From the NCBI GenBank assembly GCA_021613335.1, contig JAJTWR010000293.1, positions 290,001-354,000 of the forward strand: a DNA stretch of 64,000 bases. The letters are read 5' to 3'. The stretch is from Whitmania pigra (lineage: Eukaryota > Annelida > Clitellata > Hirudinida > Haemopidae). This document shows positions 42,345-55,795 of this stretch, one piece after another. Numbering within the stretch: position 1 is the stretch's first letter; each line of letters begins with the position of its first letter. A model generated the notes under the pieces. It made no database searches and was not told where the DNA came from. It saw only the letters and a list, made by a program, of their open reading frames with translations. The position numbers and the translations under genes were made by a program.

Positions 42345-45300
42345 TCAGATTGCCCTCGGATCGGCGAAGGAGGCTGCAATTCTCTTCTTGTGTTGGTTCT
42401 TGTGCTTGGTAACTTTCCTACTGTTAGTTTTGCTCGAAGTCTCCTTAGATTCTGGCTGCTGAGAGCCTCCCTCGTATTTTGGGGGGTTGGTGGCTATCGG
42501 ATGAGTGTCCAGTGAAGGCTTCTGATCTTGGCCATCTGAGGCTGAGGATATTGGTTTGCTTATGGATTTCTGTCTCAGGAGGACCTTTGGGAATGGAATT
42601 TTAAATGAAATTAAAAATGCTTTCAGGAAATAATGTACATTCCTGAAATAATAATCTCTGCTCCTACTAGGTTATTGATAAAGTAAAATACAACATTAAC
42701 AATGGCACTAATAGTAAAGTTTCAAAAAATTCAAAGGGAGCATGTTCAAGCATGTTTGTCGCAGAAGCGAGTCTAAAATGAGTCTACCTGAGTGGGTATG
42801 AAAGTGTTGGCCTTCGGATTCAAAGAGGTGGGACACGCGGCCGGGGGCTGCTGTTTGGGCTGGCTTTTGTTCAAGAGATTCCCCATGTCATGTGTTTGGT
42901 TGTAATGACTCAAATCTGATGTGAAATTAATTACTGCAAGCTCTCTCAAACATTTAAGAAATTTCTCAATCATCATGAAGTTACTGCTCTTTTATTATAG
43001 GTCCTATTATCTAATTAATTTAATTCTGGGTATTATCATATAAGAGAAGATAATGACAGTATTAAATGTGTTAATGTGATTATTCCAAAATGCAGAAATA
43101 TGCTTACTCATTGAGGAACCACTGAACTGGGGATGATTCTGTTGGAGGTAGCATAAATTTTAACAATTTTAGTTAACTAACCATTAACATATTCCAACTA
43201 ACAATATTAAATGTAAAAGAGAGGACTTACCTGTAGGTTATGTAAGGCAAAACCAGATACTTCCTCAATAGCTGTGAATTCGTTGCCACTTATCGGCCCT
43301 GAAAACCACCCCTTGCCCTGAATGTGAACTCTACCCTGGAAACCTCCATCTATCGACCTCATCTCGTACTTAGGGATGGACAGCCTGTTGGTCTGACAGA
43401 AGAATATCAGGTTGCTTTGCTGTTGGCTGAAAAACAAATAGACGAGGGTTGTCAAATATAACAACAATCTTTAGGTAAGATGCAAAATCAAATCGACCAA
43501 TTTAGAAAGTTTACTAACTAACCAAAGATCATTAAAACAGTTAATCAGCAGTGCAATTATTAATATTGGTCTATTTTGAACTCAAAGCGGCTTTTATTTA
43601 ACAGAAATTAACAGAGTTTTTCCAGCAGATAGAACGTAAAAGTTCAAAATCCAAAAAGAAATTACAAAGCACATATGTAGAGCAAACACCAACTTGTTGC
43701 TAGGCATATGCAACCACTTTTGTTGCTTCTGTTGCTGAAGCTGATTGAAATGTTGCTGCTGTTGCTGTCCATGATTGTGGTGCTGCAGATGCTGTTGTTG
43801 TGATTGATGTTGTTGTTGCTGATGGTGATGATGATGGTTGTAATTGTGCTGAGGCACTGGATTCATTTGTTGTTGCTGTTGTTGTTGATGAGGAAGAGGT
43901 TGAATGAGACCATTGATTGACATTCTTTGGACTGATGATTCTACAGATCAAAATAATTTATTTACATCTTAATTTGTTAAAATTCCCCAAAAATGTAGTT
44001 TTGCAGTAATAACAATTTTGGTTCTAATGTAATTAAGTTCTAAGCTCTTGTATCTTGTTTTTTTTACCATTTCCAGATGGTAAAATTAGTAACTGCAATG
44101 CTTCATGAATGCATCAAGTCAGTAACAAACCTGCAGTTCTTAGAAGATCTTCAATTGAAATCTTTTTCCCCATCTGCATGATGAAAGTTCAGGATAATCA
44201 TCAATACTACTAATGTCATTGACAATGACTCATTGTAACATAACACCAATCATCATCATCATCGACATTACTATTGTCTGCAACAGATAATCCACACCAT
44301 CGTCACAATAAGATAAAATCACCATCAACCAACACCTCACCTGAGCCACATTCTGTGGACCATTTTGATTCTTGCTTGATTTTTCAATCCAGGCCTGCGG
44401 AGGCTTCAAATTGGGGGGCACAGGCCTGACCGTGGCCTTGCCCATGGGAAGGTTGTTGGTTTTTGGCTCTTCCTGCTTTACATTTAAATCTTGTTTCAAT
44501 CTGTCCCATGCCTGAGCGTAAGCGTTGTCGCTACAATTCCTTTCCGGGTTCGTCTGTATTGAATGAAATGTTGACGGATTGAAAAAGCTCAATCGATCGT
44601 ATTCAATTATTGGATTTTATATTGAAAAATGAAACATTCTCAATGAATGGAAGTTATCTTTGACACTGCAACAGTATTAGGAAAAGAAGTACAAATCGTC
44701 TTGAGAATCGACATTATCAAGAACAAACTGTGAAAGAATAACATCTATAATAACATTTATAACAACATCTATAATAATATTTATAACAACATCTATAATA
44801 AGATGTATAATAACATCTATAATTAAAAGAAATTATCTCGATCATCAACTTCATCAAAAACTAACAAACCATGATACGAGGTTGGGGGGCTTCAGATTTT
44901 TCTTGGGCAATACTGGTGCATACTGTCGGCTGACTACCACCATTTTGCAACTTGGATCCACCGATACGTGGAGAGGGCTCACAGATCCGGCGATCACCCT
45001 TGATGAATCCGTTCACGTGCGACTGGAAACTGCTGTGATTGAGGTTATCGTTTGTTTTTCTGGAGCTGCCTTTCCTGGCCAAACGGACCCCATGGGAAAT
45101 GTTGACCAGGGAGGTGGCCGGTACCCTGTAGCACTTGTTGTTGGAGCACCTGAAATTTCATCAGACAATGATTGGGAGATCTATAAATATAGCATCACGG
45201 AAATAAATTAATAATGTAATAACAATTATTAAAAAATTATAAAATGAAATGAAGACAATTTTTGTGGTGGTGTAAGTTTATCAATTGACCTCAGTGCCAT

Positions 45301-48300
45301 CAAAACATGATAAGATATAATGATAGTAAAGGAATAATAATTTCAGAACTAATGTTAAACCAAGAATTGGATTTTTAATCTCAAAATTTTCAGAGCAGAC
45401 AGACTTTATTTAAATAAACAAAAAATTGAATCAACGATTAAAAAGATAATTTGTTTATAACAAATTAGTAATAACAACCTTAGGGGCATGGCTCCTTCGA
45501 ACTCCTTGTCGTATAAAACATGATACAAATAATCCTGTCCCTTCTCACCTAGTGATTCAAATGGTCGTCATGGTTACAAAGGTAATATAATTTAACAGCT
45601 ACCTATAATGAAGGCAAATACTAATTATGAAATTAATTGCAATCTAATCATTAATTTTTGTTTAAATAATGGAGAGAAACTGAATGATTGAATAACAAGA
45701 GCAATGTTAGAAGACAACTAAAGTATTTATAATCCAATTATTATTATTATAATATATTATTTATTACTATAATTTAATATAGAATCTATTGATTTAACCT
45801 TCAAACAAACTATACTGACCTGGTTCTACGCCAACCAAGGTCCCCCTTAAGCCTAACGGCACCGTGAACCCGGGTCTGATGTTGACGACCCTGTCGAACA
45901 ACTCGTACGACGTCCACTCGTCCAGGACGCAGGGGGAGTGAACTATCTTCGGCTGGAAGAGTAATACATGAACAAAATGGTAGTCAAGAGGTAATGAAAT
46001 AATTGTATTAATGTTAAATAAATTATTAAGATCAAGATCATTGTTCATTATTATTGCAGATTATTAAAATGGTAAACAAATTTTTAAAAATTAAAAGGAT
46101 ATTTTAATAAAGGTATTTTCCTATTTCACTTTCAAAATTTTGTTAAATTGTATGAAAACTAACCACGTAGAGCAGATGAGGTTTCACTTTCATTTTGATG
46201 AGGGCACTTTTAGAATTTTGCTGATAAAAATATTAACAGGATAAAAGGTATTAAACTTTTAAAATAAATTTAAAGGTTACAAATTAATTATAGTAAAGTA
46301 TTAAGAGCACTTCCACAACGCTGACAATCGAGTTGTTTTATCTTAGCTTCTTTTGAGGCTTTAATGTTTGTGAATAAGGTATTTTTAGTTAATAAAATTG
46401 CTCTTGAAGAAAAACTAATAATTAACCTAAAACTGACATATAAATTGTCCTAACAACACAAAATTAATCAATCAATTAACACATTCGTTAAGCGAAACTG
46501 AGCATTCATTCTCACAGAAGTCACTTCATCCTCGATCTCCTTGATGAGTTCGCCTTCCAAAAGTTGAGTGCCGAGCGGTTTCAATTCAAAACCTTTTACC
46601 TTTTCCTTCAAGAAGGATTCCAATTCGGAGAATCTTTTCATTCTACAGATAGGTAAGATAGATGTAGATTATCATTATTACCATTATTACTATGTAGATA
46701 TAAGAGTTGGATTTCACCAGTTTTATGGATGTGTAATGATTCCTAAATATTTGTGTGACGTTAAAAAATACATTCAAGGAAATCAATGAGTAAGGCCAAA
46801 AAGTTGATTTCAATTTTTTATTTTATTTAATAAATATCAATGACCAAGCTAATACAAAAATCGATATAGTATATGTAATATAATTAAGAGTACAGATGCC
46901 ATGGCAACTGTATTACAAAAGTGATTACAAACATCATTAAAATATAACATTTAACAACAAACCCGTTTTCCTCGAAAATATCGGAGACAAAGAAATTGTC
47001 GTTGTTGACCACAGACGCAATCCCCTCAAACAGATCGGGGAATCTTGAAATTAATAAACAAATTAGTATCTGTAATGAATTAATATTGACAAGTTATACT
47101 AATATCACTATTTCAATTATATCAATATTTATTGAACATGAATGCATTACAAATTCCAAACTCACTTTTCCATGTATTCTCTCACTAGTTCGATGACTTT
47201 TTGAGAATAGAGCCAGTCTTTGCCCACCCTTTTGGTGTATCCAGGCATCTAGGTAATCATTATTACATTATAATTCACCATTATTACTTGACTATGTCGT
47301 GTTGTTAACATCTTAGTTATCATCGTTTCCATTACTGACTCAATTATCTCCTAGCTATCAACACAAAACAAAAAAAAATTTGAAATCCAAATTACACCAC
47401 TAGGGAGAAATGTCATTCTAAAACATAATTGAATCCCTTCAGGAGTAATTAAAATAAAAATAACATTATTAATAACTTTAAAACTCTCTTGGCCCAGTTA
47501 TTGCCTGAGGTAGCTCACCTCCATATTTTGCTTCGTCATCTTCAGGTTGAGTCCAATGTTTAGCTTGCTCGAATCATTAACATCTTTTTTCAGGTAAATG
47601 GTGCCGGTGATGCGCGACAACAGATGAGAAGAGATGCCGAGCCTCTGAGCGGCCAAATAAGATGCGACGAATGTTTTCTCAAACTCATCGGCCTTCGCCT
47701 TCAGTCTATCCAAATTTGGCTCTTGGGGCACCACGAACTGAACCAAAATTCTCGGATGCTCTAAATTCATAACTTCCAAAATCTTTCCCTCGCTTCCGTA
47801 GTGGGGATTGGCGAGCAGGAAAACGTTTTCCCCCTTGCAGAAGTAATCCGTCAGTTGGTAGTGCTCCTCTTGGTCGGGGTTTCTTCCCTTTGAATATTTG
47901 ACCGAAGTCTGGTAAAGAAACTGTTCTGTCGTGCTGCTCCAGTACTTCTCCAGCACGACTTCGCCGGAGCGTTTCACCACAAACTTTTTCCCGATCAATC
48001 GCTTCGCTCCCAAAAGCAGCTGCGTCTCGCCGACATCAATTCCAAACCTATTCAGGTATTTATCCCTCAGATATTCGGCTTCTCTGTGCCATTCTGCCTG
48101 CTCTTCGACCCCAACTTCTTTCTCATAGAGATCCAAGGAATCTACCTCATGCTGGATATCAAATTTAGGGCTAAACCTCACTTCGTCCGACGATATTTGA
48201 ACGACCAAAACTTCACAGAGGTGAGGCCAGTTGACTAGGACGACTCGACCGATCGAGTCTTTGCCGATCTGTTCGATCGACAACGATTCTTCCCGAGGAG

Positions 48301-51300
48301 TTAACTTGAGTATCATGCTCAGGTTTGCGCTGCTCCTATTGAAAACTTTCACGCCTTGTTTCTGGAGACTTCCCCTGTGAGGGACGTGCCTCAGAGTTGG
48401 GAAGCCATAAAAGAGAGATCTGAGATTCACCTCTTTGCACAAACCCTTGTAAAGATCTTTAACCTTAAGAACAAAGTAATCTGCCGGCAAATCCCACTTC
48501 AAGATCTTTCCTTCCTCCTTGAAACGCCCTCCTTTTGATCGATAAGATTCCAAGTCCCTTTTGTCTTGGAAGCAATAGACGTTATGAGGGCCGTGCTTGT
48601 TGCGGCTTTTCTCTTCCGACGACAGTTTTGATGATAGTGGTTCCATGGCACTCAAGAGAACCTTCTCGTCGATGAACGGGATCAAAACAACTGCCTCCCA
48701 TTCTTGGACTTTTCCATTTAAATCAGTCTTAAAATCCTCCGGGTAATACTCTTCCACTGAAGATCCAGGTTCCATCAACTTCTGAAAGGCGGAGGGGAGG
48801 AGCTGACTGCTGGCCTTCGGAAGGACAGCCATGAGCTGCTGGAAGGGTAAGAAAGGTCGACCCATGTTAAAGGTCAACTTGAGGTGCGAGAAGTTTCTCA
48901 CGTCCGACAAGAAAGGGGCATAGTGGTGTGGGTAAAACCAGCTCCAGGACTGGATGCCGTTGTAGTAATAATGGAGGATCCACTGGATGGCCTCCACGTA
49001 TTCATTGGCAAATGACTGTAGAAGCTCCCTATTAATAATATTAACGATAACAATCATTAATAATATCAACAATAAAAAAAATTCTTACAAACTAAATTAA
49101 ATAGTCATCATGACATTGACTAATTCTAATGACACAATATTGACTGAGTTATAAAAGAACATCAAAGGACTCACTCATCGACATCATCGATTTCGAGTTT
49201 TTCCTTGTAATATTCAGTCTTGTACTTCCTGAACTCTTCACACATGCGTTCGTCGCATCGGATCGCCAGCTTCATCGGCTCCTTTTCTGGAACCATCTCT
49301 TGGCCGGCTGCAAGTAAAGTATAAGAACATCTCTTATTTATTTTTTAATTAATTATGAACTGAGCTATTTCTTGCCTATCAGTCATGATTGATCGCAAGG
49401 CTAATGATAATGTTTAAAAGATTATCAAAATATACATCCCACAAACTGAATTAAATAATAATTTAATCCTTTCGACCTTCGATGGTGTGATCCGAATTCT
49501 CCAAAAACTCTGTGGCAGATGGTATTCCGACAACTTCGCTCGTCAGCGAGTACTGCGATCAAGAACAACCACATTAAACGACACTGTTGTCGATCAAGAA
49601 CGACAACCTACCTTGACATCATTTCTTCTGGCGATGGCGTCGAAGTCATCTTCTCCGTCGTCTTCGTCATCATCATCGTAGTCATCTTCCTCCTCGATTT
49701 TCTTAGAGCAGGTGGTGCCAACTAGGTTGTGGTTGTTTTCCTGCGTCTCTTCCCTGATGTCTCGTCTCATCTTCCTTCCCTTCTTCTTGCCTTTCAGCCA
49801 TTTCATGTCTGAGTAATTCTCCTCAAATTTCTCATAGTCGAACTGAAGTATTTTAGAAATGCAAAATTGTTTAATATTGTTATTTTATTATAAAATAAAA
49901 CTAATGTAATAAAGAATTAATAAATATCTCGATTTTAATTAATTAGGTTAACAAAAACCCGTCTCCAACCTGATGTAACTTGGTCAAGTATTGTTCAAAC
50001 CTTCCTAAATTCAACATTCCTCCTTCGTTTAAATAGCCTGAATAAACCATAAAAAAAGAATTATATTACAACTTAATGTTCTTCACTTAATGTTGTAGCA
50101 TTATCCAACACTGCTATAACATTCCTCAAGTTTCGCATCAGAAATTTTTAATTCCAAGTCCACTTTACTGATCATAATAACAACAATCACATTTACTGCA
50201 TCTACTACTAATGACATCAAGCTGATTATTAATTACTTATAATAATAATTACAATTATTATCATCACGTACTTAAACATAAATTTAAATCAACGCCAAAG
50301 CAAAACAAAATGACCGACACACCTCCCAAAGTTGGAAGGCTCTCCTTGTAGGCCTTCCAAAGGACGGGCAGGCAGTCGTGGTGGATGTGAAGGTTTGGGA
50401 GGTTAGGGACGAAGTCATTCCCCACGAGGAAACCCATCAACACCCAGTCGTCAATTATCCTCTCCAGGTCGTAGTCGAATGGCAAACCATTCTGTCAAAG
50501 AAATTAATTGACTAATGATCGGCAACTGGCATTTGTAAGAATGGAGCTATTGTTAGTTATTAGTTACTAATACTGGTTTCGGTTAAGCGGGCTAACTTGT
50601 GCTTGGTTATTCGTTAGATAATTAATTAGTCAATTAATTAGTTAATGAATTAGTTAATTAGATTTTCTATGGTTAGATTAATTTAGTTGTGCAGGCACAT
50701 CTAACATTTAACAATGCTAAACTGTGGAATCTACATTCATTACATTTTTCGCTCACTAACCAATTAAAACCCTAATAACAAAAAAACTCTCGGTCACTTA
50801 GTAATCAATTACAACCGTCTTACCTGGAGAGAGGCAAACTCGAGGTTAAGGTAATCCCTGAGGAGTGAAATGTGCAGGAGATGGAAAGTTGTATCCTCTG
50901 GCAGGATGGACCTCTTCTGGTTCTCCTTCTTGGTGAATTTAATTTCCTCTCGAAGCAGGGAGAAGTGGGGTTCGTGGGTCACGAGGCTCAGCATTATCTG
51001 GACGATGACGACGAGGTTTTACCAAGCCGATAAGGGTTTACGAAGATGATTGGTTTGTGGTTACTGATTAATAGTTTGCTTACTGAAGGACCCTTTCTAT
51101 CTTAAGAGCATCAAATACTAATCATAACATGGTTATGTCGCTGGCTTAAGGGTTTGCCAAAAAGCGTTGAGACAAATGACAATCAAGATAACTGAAAATC
51201 AATAAGGCTGCTGCATATTAACATGTGTTTGAAATTTTTTTACGTACATAATGTGCATTAATAAATGAGAATGTATACGTGTTTTCAGTGGATTTTTTTA

Positions 51301-54300
51301 TTCAACAACAATAGATATGATTTATGCTGTATGATTTCATACTTTTCTCTATTGACTGGTTATTTTTTTCTCACAACACCTAAATTTTTAGAACAAAAAA
51401 AAATAAATAGAATAGCTAGAGTGCATTTTCCCTCAGACAATAAGAATGAAATGGGTTCAGCTGACATAATAAATGAATCGACGATGAGAAAATGCCAATT
51501 TGGCGGTTCCACTTCAAAAATGTCAACTTAATAGGGTTGGCCAGTTAGATGAGTGGGTTCCACTGTACTAACTTATTTTTATTACAAGAAGTTACTTTCA
51601 TCATCAATAAAATGATAAATGATGTCGTGATGTAAAATAATGAAATTCCATTTTGAATTAATAATTGGCTGATAGCATTAAATAGTAAATTAATAATTAA
51701 AATAAATTATTGTCAAATGTACAGACCAGATCAGCATCAAGTCCATACAAACAGTGCCTTGTGTTTGGATCGAATCCAGATCGAGATTTCTCCCTTCTGA
51801 TGAAATCCATGATCTTGTGCTCACCCTCTCCAGGAGCCTGCAATGTGCAAGACATTCATCATCATCATCATCATCATAACCCTTGAGCAGTTCATTCAAG
51901 AGCATCAATATCATTATTACTATCTATATGAGTAATGATCATGATATTAGAAGCTTAAATACAACCACTTTATGTGAATTTTTCATTAATAATTGGATAT
52001 CTTTTATTGTTAATTGTTAAAAATAACATAATTATGGTCAACATAAATGTTTACAATAATATTTGCAAATTCATTCACAATCACTAGGCATTTCTGAGAG
52101 ATAACATTAGCTTTGTTTAACCTCAACAAATAAATTACAGACAAAATAAAAGTACTCAAGTCAAAAAATAAACAAACGAAAAAATTATCATGGCAAGCTG
52201 CAAGCTACAAGTATGGTAAACATTGGATCTCACAAGTGATGGTGGTCTGCAAGACACATAAAAACACTAGCAGATGGTGCAGCTAAAAATAGCTCAGGTT
52301 TAAAAATAAATAGCTGACCTCGTGACCAGAGAAAATAATGAGGGGCCTCTGCCACATGGGGTCAGACTTGACCTTCGAAGCAACGAACTGCTTGAGAGCT
52401 TCGTTCAATCGTGTCATAAATTCCGTCCCTGTGTAATACAAAGTAAATACAATTACAATTAAAATACAAATACAAAAAATACAGAAGTAAACAATTTCAA
52501 AAGAGAAAGCACAAGGTTTGATGAAGAAATGAATTTCTTGGCTAAAAGTTCATTGGCATGCATGTTAACTTAGAGAATTGCATCCCTGCATAAAGGTATG
52601 GTCTTAATGGGTATATATATATATGTAGTATTGGCTAATGAAACTGTTCTTAGAAATACATATCAACCAAAATATGCACCCACAAATGAATTGCCTAGCA
52701 ATTAATATAATTTCAGTAATCAATGAGGCTAATAAATATTCATGAGGCAGTACCTGGCGTTATGCAGTTGGAGTCGAACCTGGTGCCAGTAGGTGGTTCC
52801 CCTCCTTTCCTCATCTCTTTCTTCAGAATCAATTCAGCCTCCTTGGCCGATCTGAAGATGAAAAAAGTTAAAAAGTGATTAAATGTTAATGTTGATACGC
52901 AAACATTCAATTAAAAAGGTTAAATTAAAATGTTTGGGTTTTAAAGCATTTGTTACAAATACTAAATGGTAGTTTAAACTTTAAATTAGAATATTTTTTG
53001 TGAATTGTTTATAATTAATTCAACTGATCAAGCAGCTTTCAGCAAGCAAGCTTGACATTTTCAGTAATAAATATTTGGCACAAATATCAATAAAATATGA
53101 CACAACGGGAAGATAATTATGATAATTTATGATAATTCATACCTGAATCTTCGACTCCTCTGCTGGTTCATCTTGGCCCTCGGAGCAACTCCGTCGACTG
53201 CCATGTAGAAGACCTTCTGAGGTTTTATCATCCGGAAGAGTACCTGTTTGTAATATTAGTATGCATGGGTGGTCGGATAAGTTCTGATGATAGCTTGGAT
53301 AGATGGATGAATTGATGGATAGTGTTGATATTTATTTTTGTATGGAATGATGTAACAAGATGTTTGGAAATGATATGCAAATAAATTGTGAAAATTACAT
53401 TTTTACATGAAATTGTACATGCTTTGAAGAATAAGACATCTTTGAGAATGTTTTTGAGGGGTTTTGAAAATTTAAGTTATTAAAACCAGGATGGCCACTG
53501 AGATTCAAAGAGTGGACCTTGAGTTGATAACTGAACACAATTTATTTGCTTAACAGAGCAGCCTTCATTTATTAATGTTTGTCCATTTTATTATAAAATC
53601 AACTAAGCTTAGGTCTTAAGAGAGCATAATAATTTGACCAACTTCTAAACATGTAATTATAATAAAATTTTACTTTTACTAATATTTATACTTTTTCATA
53701 TTTAATTTGCAAAAAAAAACATTACCACTTTGATGATGGATGAAAAGCAAATGATGATGATGATGATGAAGATAGAGATCAAACATACATACGAATTTGT
53801 ATGCAAACAAGCCTACTATTCACAACAGTGGCATTGATGTACTACTATGATGATGCTGATAGTAGTTGTGATACTACAATAGATGATTAATGATGAAGCA
53901 ATAGATCACTCTAATTGACATTTCAATACCACACATAATAAGCAGGCTATCATTAACAGAGCATACAAATTCTTAGTCCATCTTGTTTAGGGTCTCCAAC
54001 AAAATTTAATAACTAGATGGATTGTACAATTTCAAATCTTTTCTTAGGATGCTGATTTTCAGGCTCAAAATCTTTATTTCCATATTAATTTAAATTAGGC
54101 TATTTGATTAGTTGATAAATTAATAATTACGTAATAACTATTATTAATTGTTATGTTATAATTATTATTAATTATTATGTTATAATTATTATTAATTATT
54201 ATGTTATAATTATTATTAATTATTATGTTATAATTATTATTAATTATTATGTTATAATTATTATTATTACAACCAATAAATTATGTTCATCTTCGGTTTC

Positions 54301-55795
54301 AATAAACAAAGAAGTTCGAGTCTCAAATGCTATTCGAGGATACCCAAAGCGAGATCCAGTTCGATAAAAGTGTACTACAGTAACAAGGTCAACTAACTTC
54401 TATGTAGTGACAGATGTCGCCGAATATTTTCGACTCCGGAACTTGGATGTAAATGCTGCTGTCGTCTGGGTGAGAACAGGTGTGGATGATGCCATTCATG
54501 TCCAAATACAGGTTGTCAAACTCAGGTATCTGTGTATGTAATTTACAATAATTGTATAATGATATCTATATATCGGTTAATACTGGTAATAATGTTTATT
54601 GATATGCTTAATATTATCTGTTAGATAATACAGTACATGACAACCTGTGCAAATGAAAATGAAATAGAGTGAAGCTTATTTGTTTGGCCATGTTTAATTA
54701 CCATTTATTTAATGAATTAGGAAAGTAACAATGAATACAATTAGTTAATCATAACTAATAAATAACAACAACAATAATTTATTGTAATGGATACCTTGCA
54801 TCTATCTGTTTTCTAATAGCTCAATTAGTTAGTGATTCTAGATTTCTAAACAAACTTTACCATCATAAGTGTATCAAATAAAAAAAATTAAAATATCAAC
54901 TGATGTTGAATGTTGTTTATGTGCACTTGACACAGTGGATTAAAAATAACACCACATTCCTACTTATTACACTTTTGTATTAGTACCATGACAAATCATA
55001 ATAATTAGCAAATTAAAAATGTTATTAGAAGCAGTTAGCAAGCATGAGTATGGTCTGAAGAATTGCTTGAAGCTTCAAAAACAGAAAGCAGGCAACAGCA
55101 ACAGCTTTTCGTGGAATGCTGCCAAAACAATGCCTCTGAACATCAGTAATATACTACCAAATGAGAAGATCATTCCGTTTGTTGTCACAATTCAAATAAT
55201 TCCATGCTGATGCTTTTATTTAATAGGGAGCACATGAAGGGCCCCCAATGAAATGACAAGTTAACTTGTTGACAGTCATTATGTTAAATGTCTAAACTGG
55301 ATGTCCATGGCTTTACAAAATGAATGTTCAAATAAAACAAATACAAAACATCAGTTTAGATTAATAATTACAAAATGTTGAGCAACATTTTTCACAGGAA
55401 TTCACATCATTACTGCCAAGTAAAATCATTCCATGAAACTGGTGCAGAGATATTAAAAAGCCAAATGTTGAAATGTAAATTCATTGGCTACTTGTAAAGA
55501 AATGTCATACAAATGTTACAATATGGTGCAATTGTGGAAATCTTCAAATTATACGTTCTTCTATGTAAAAATAAAAAACCTTACTCAGTAAAACAATTTG
55601 ACTACATTTGTAATAATAACAAACCCATTTTATATTGCAGCTCCGTTTTAATAATTAAGAAATTACAATATCTTACCGTAATTGCCAACGTAAGCAAGTT
55701 ACATCAAAGTCGAAAGCTACCTGATATTCCTTCAAAACTTCGCTCAGACATGGATATCTCTCGCTGAGCCATCTGTAAAACTTTGGAATACCCAT
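42345..55795 (-). CDS. XRN1: 5'-3' exoribonuclease 1 (XRN1 / pacman)
   Basis: Cytoplasmic exonuclease that degrades decapped mRNA. I count 27 exons: 55795-55721, 54529-54398, 53243-53143, 52851-52754, 52428-52319, 51837-51727, 50997-50824, 50491-50323, 50037-49970, 49842-49612, 49552-49477, 49307-49176, 49028-47519, 47248-47166, 47043-46963, 46642-46516, 46220-46164, 45952-45820, 45548-45479, 45149-44870, 44553-44341, 44173-44131, 43940-43694, 43426-43231, 43138-43108, 42915-42788 and 42584-42345. The product would be about 1,638 aa (human about 1,700). It starts [15 protein letters not shown]. Catalytic residues are intact: YLDMNGIIH (Asp35), [12 protein letters not shown] (Glu176, Glu178), GLDADLIM (Asp206, Asp208) and LVGNDF (Asp293). 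The PAZ/KOW/winged-helix arch follows, then a Gln/His-rich linker (43.72-43.92 kb) and a degenerate dsRBD-like segment (43.23-43.43 kb). All junctions are in phase except that exon 12 is one base short. Confidence 0.95.
43720..43890 (-). repeat. CAG/CAA-CAT codon repeat inside XRN1
   Basis: An imperfect CAR/CAY repeat in exon 23 encodes runs of Gln (up to seven) and a run of five His. It is in the unstructured C-terminal part of XRN1. The reading frame is kept through it, so it is coding rather than a frame-breaking microsatellite. Confidence 0.85.
44745..44825. repeat. Short minisatellite in XRN1 intron 20
   Basis: Repeated AACATCTATAATA / AACATTTATAACA blocks, about 24 bp apart, imperfect. 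Confidence 0.7.
51000..51726. other. XRN1 intron 6
   Basis: AT-rich. A plus-strand 88-codon frame at 51265-51531 has no similarity I recognise and no splice context. I regard it as chance. Confidence 0.45.
53244..54397. other. XRN1 intron 2
   Basis: About 1.15 kb of AT-rich sequence with a short ATG/GAT repeat near 53752-53770 and the 24-bp minisatellite. No gene seen. Confidence 0.5.
54131..54268. repeat. 24-bp minisatellite in XRN1 intron 2
   Basis: Five copies of a 24-bp AT-only-plus-G unit. The GTTATA motif recurs at 54155, 54179, 54203, 54227 and 54251, exactly 24 bp apart and nearly identical. Confidence 0.93.
54530..55720. other. XRN1 intron 1
   Basis: About 1.2 kb of AT-rich sequence. 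Small plus-strand frames at 55019-55210 and 55513-55767 are not supported as genes; the second overlaps exon 1 in antisense. Confidence 0.5.

Noticed and set aside
51265..51531. 88-codon plus-strand frame inside XRN1 intron 6
   Set aside because: AT-driven composition and no recognised domain.
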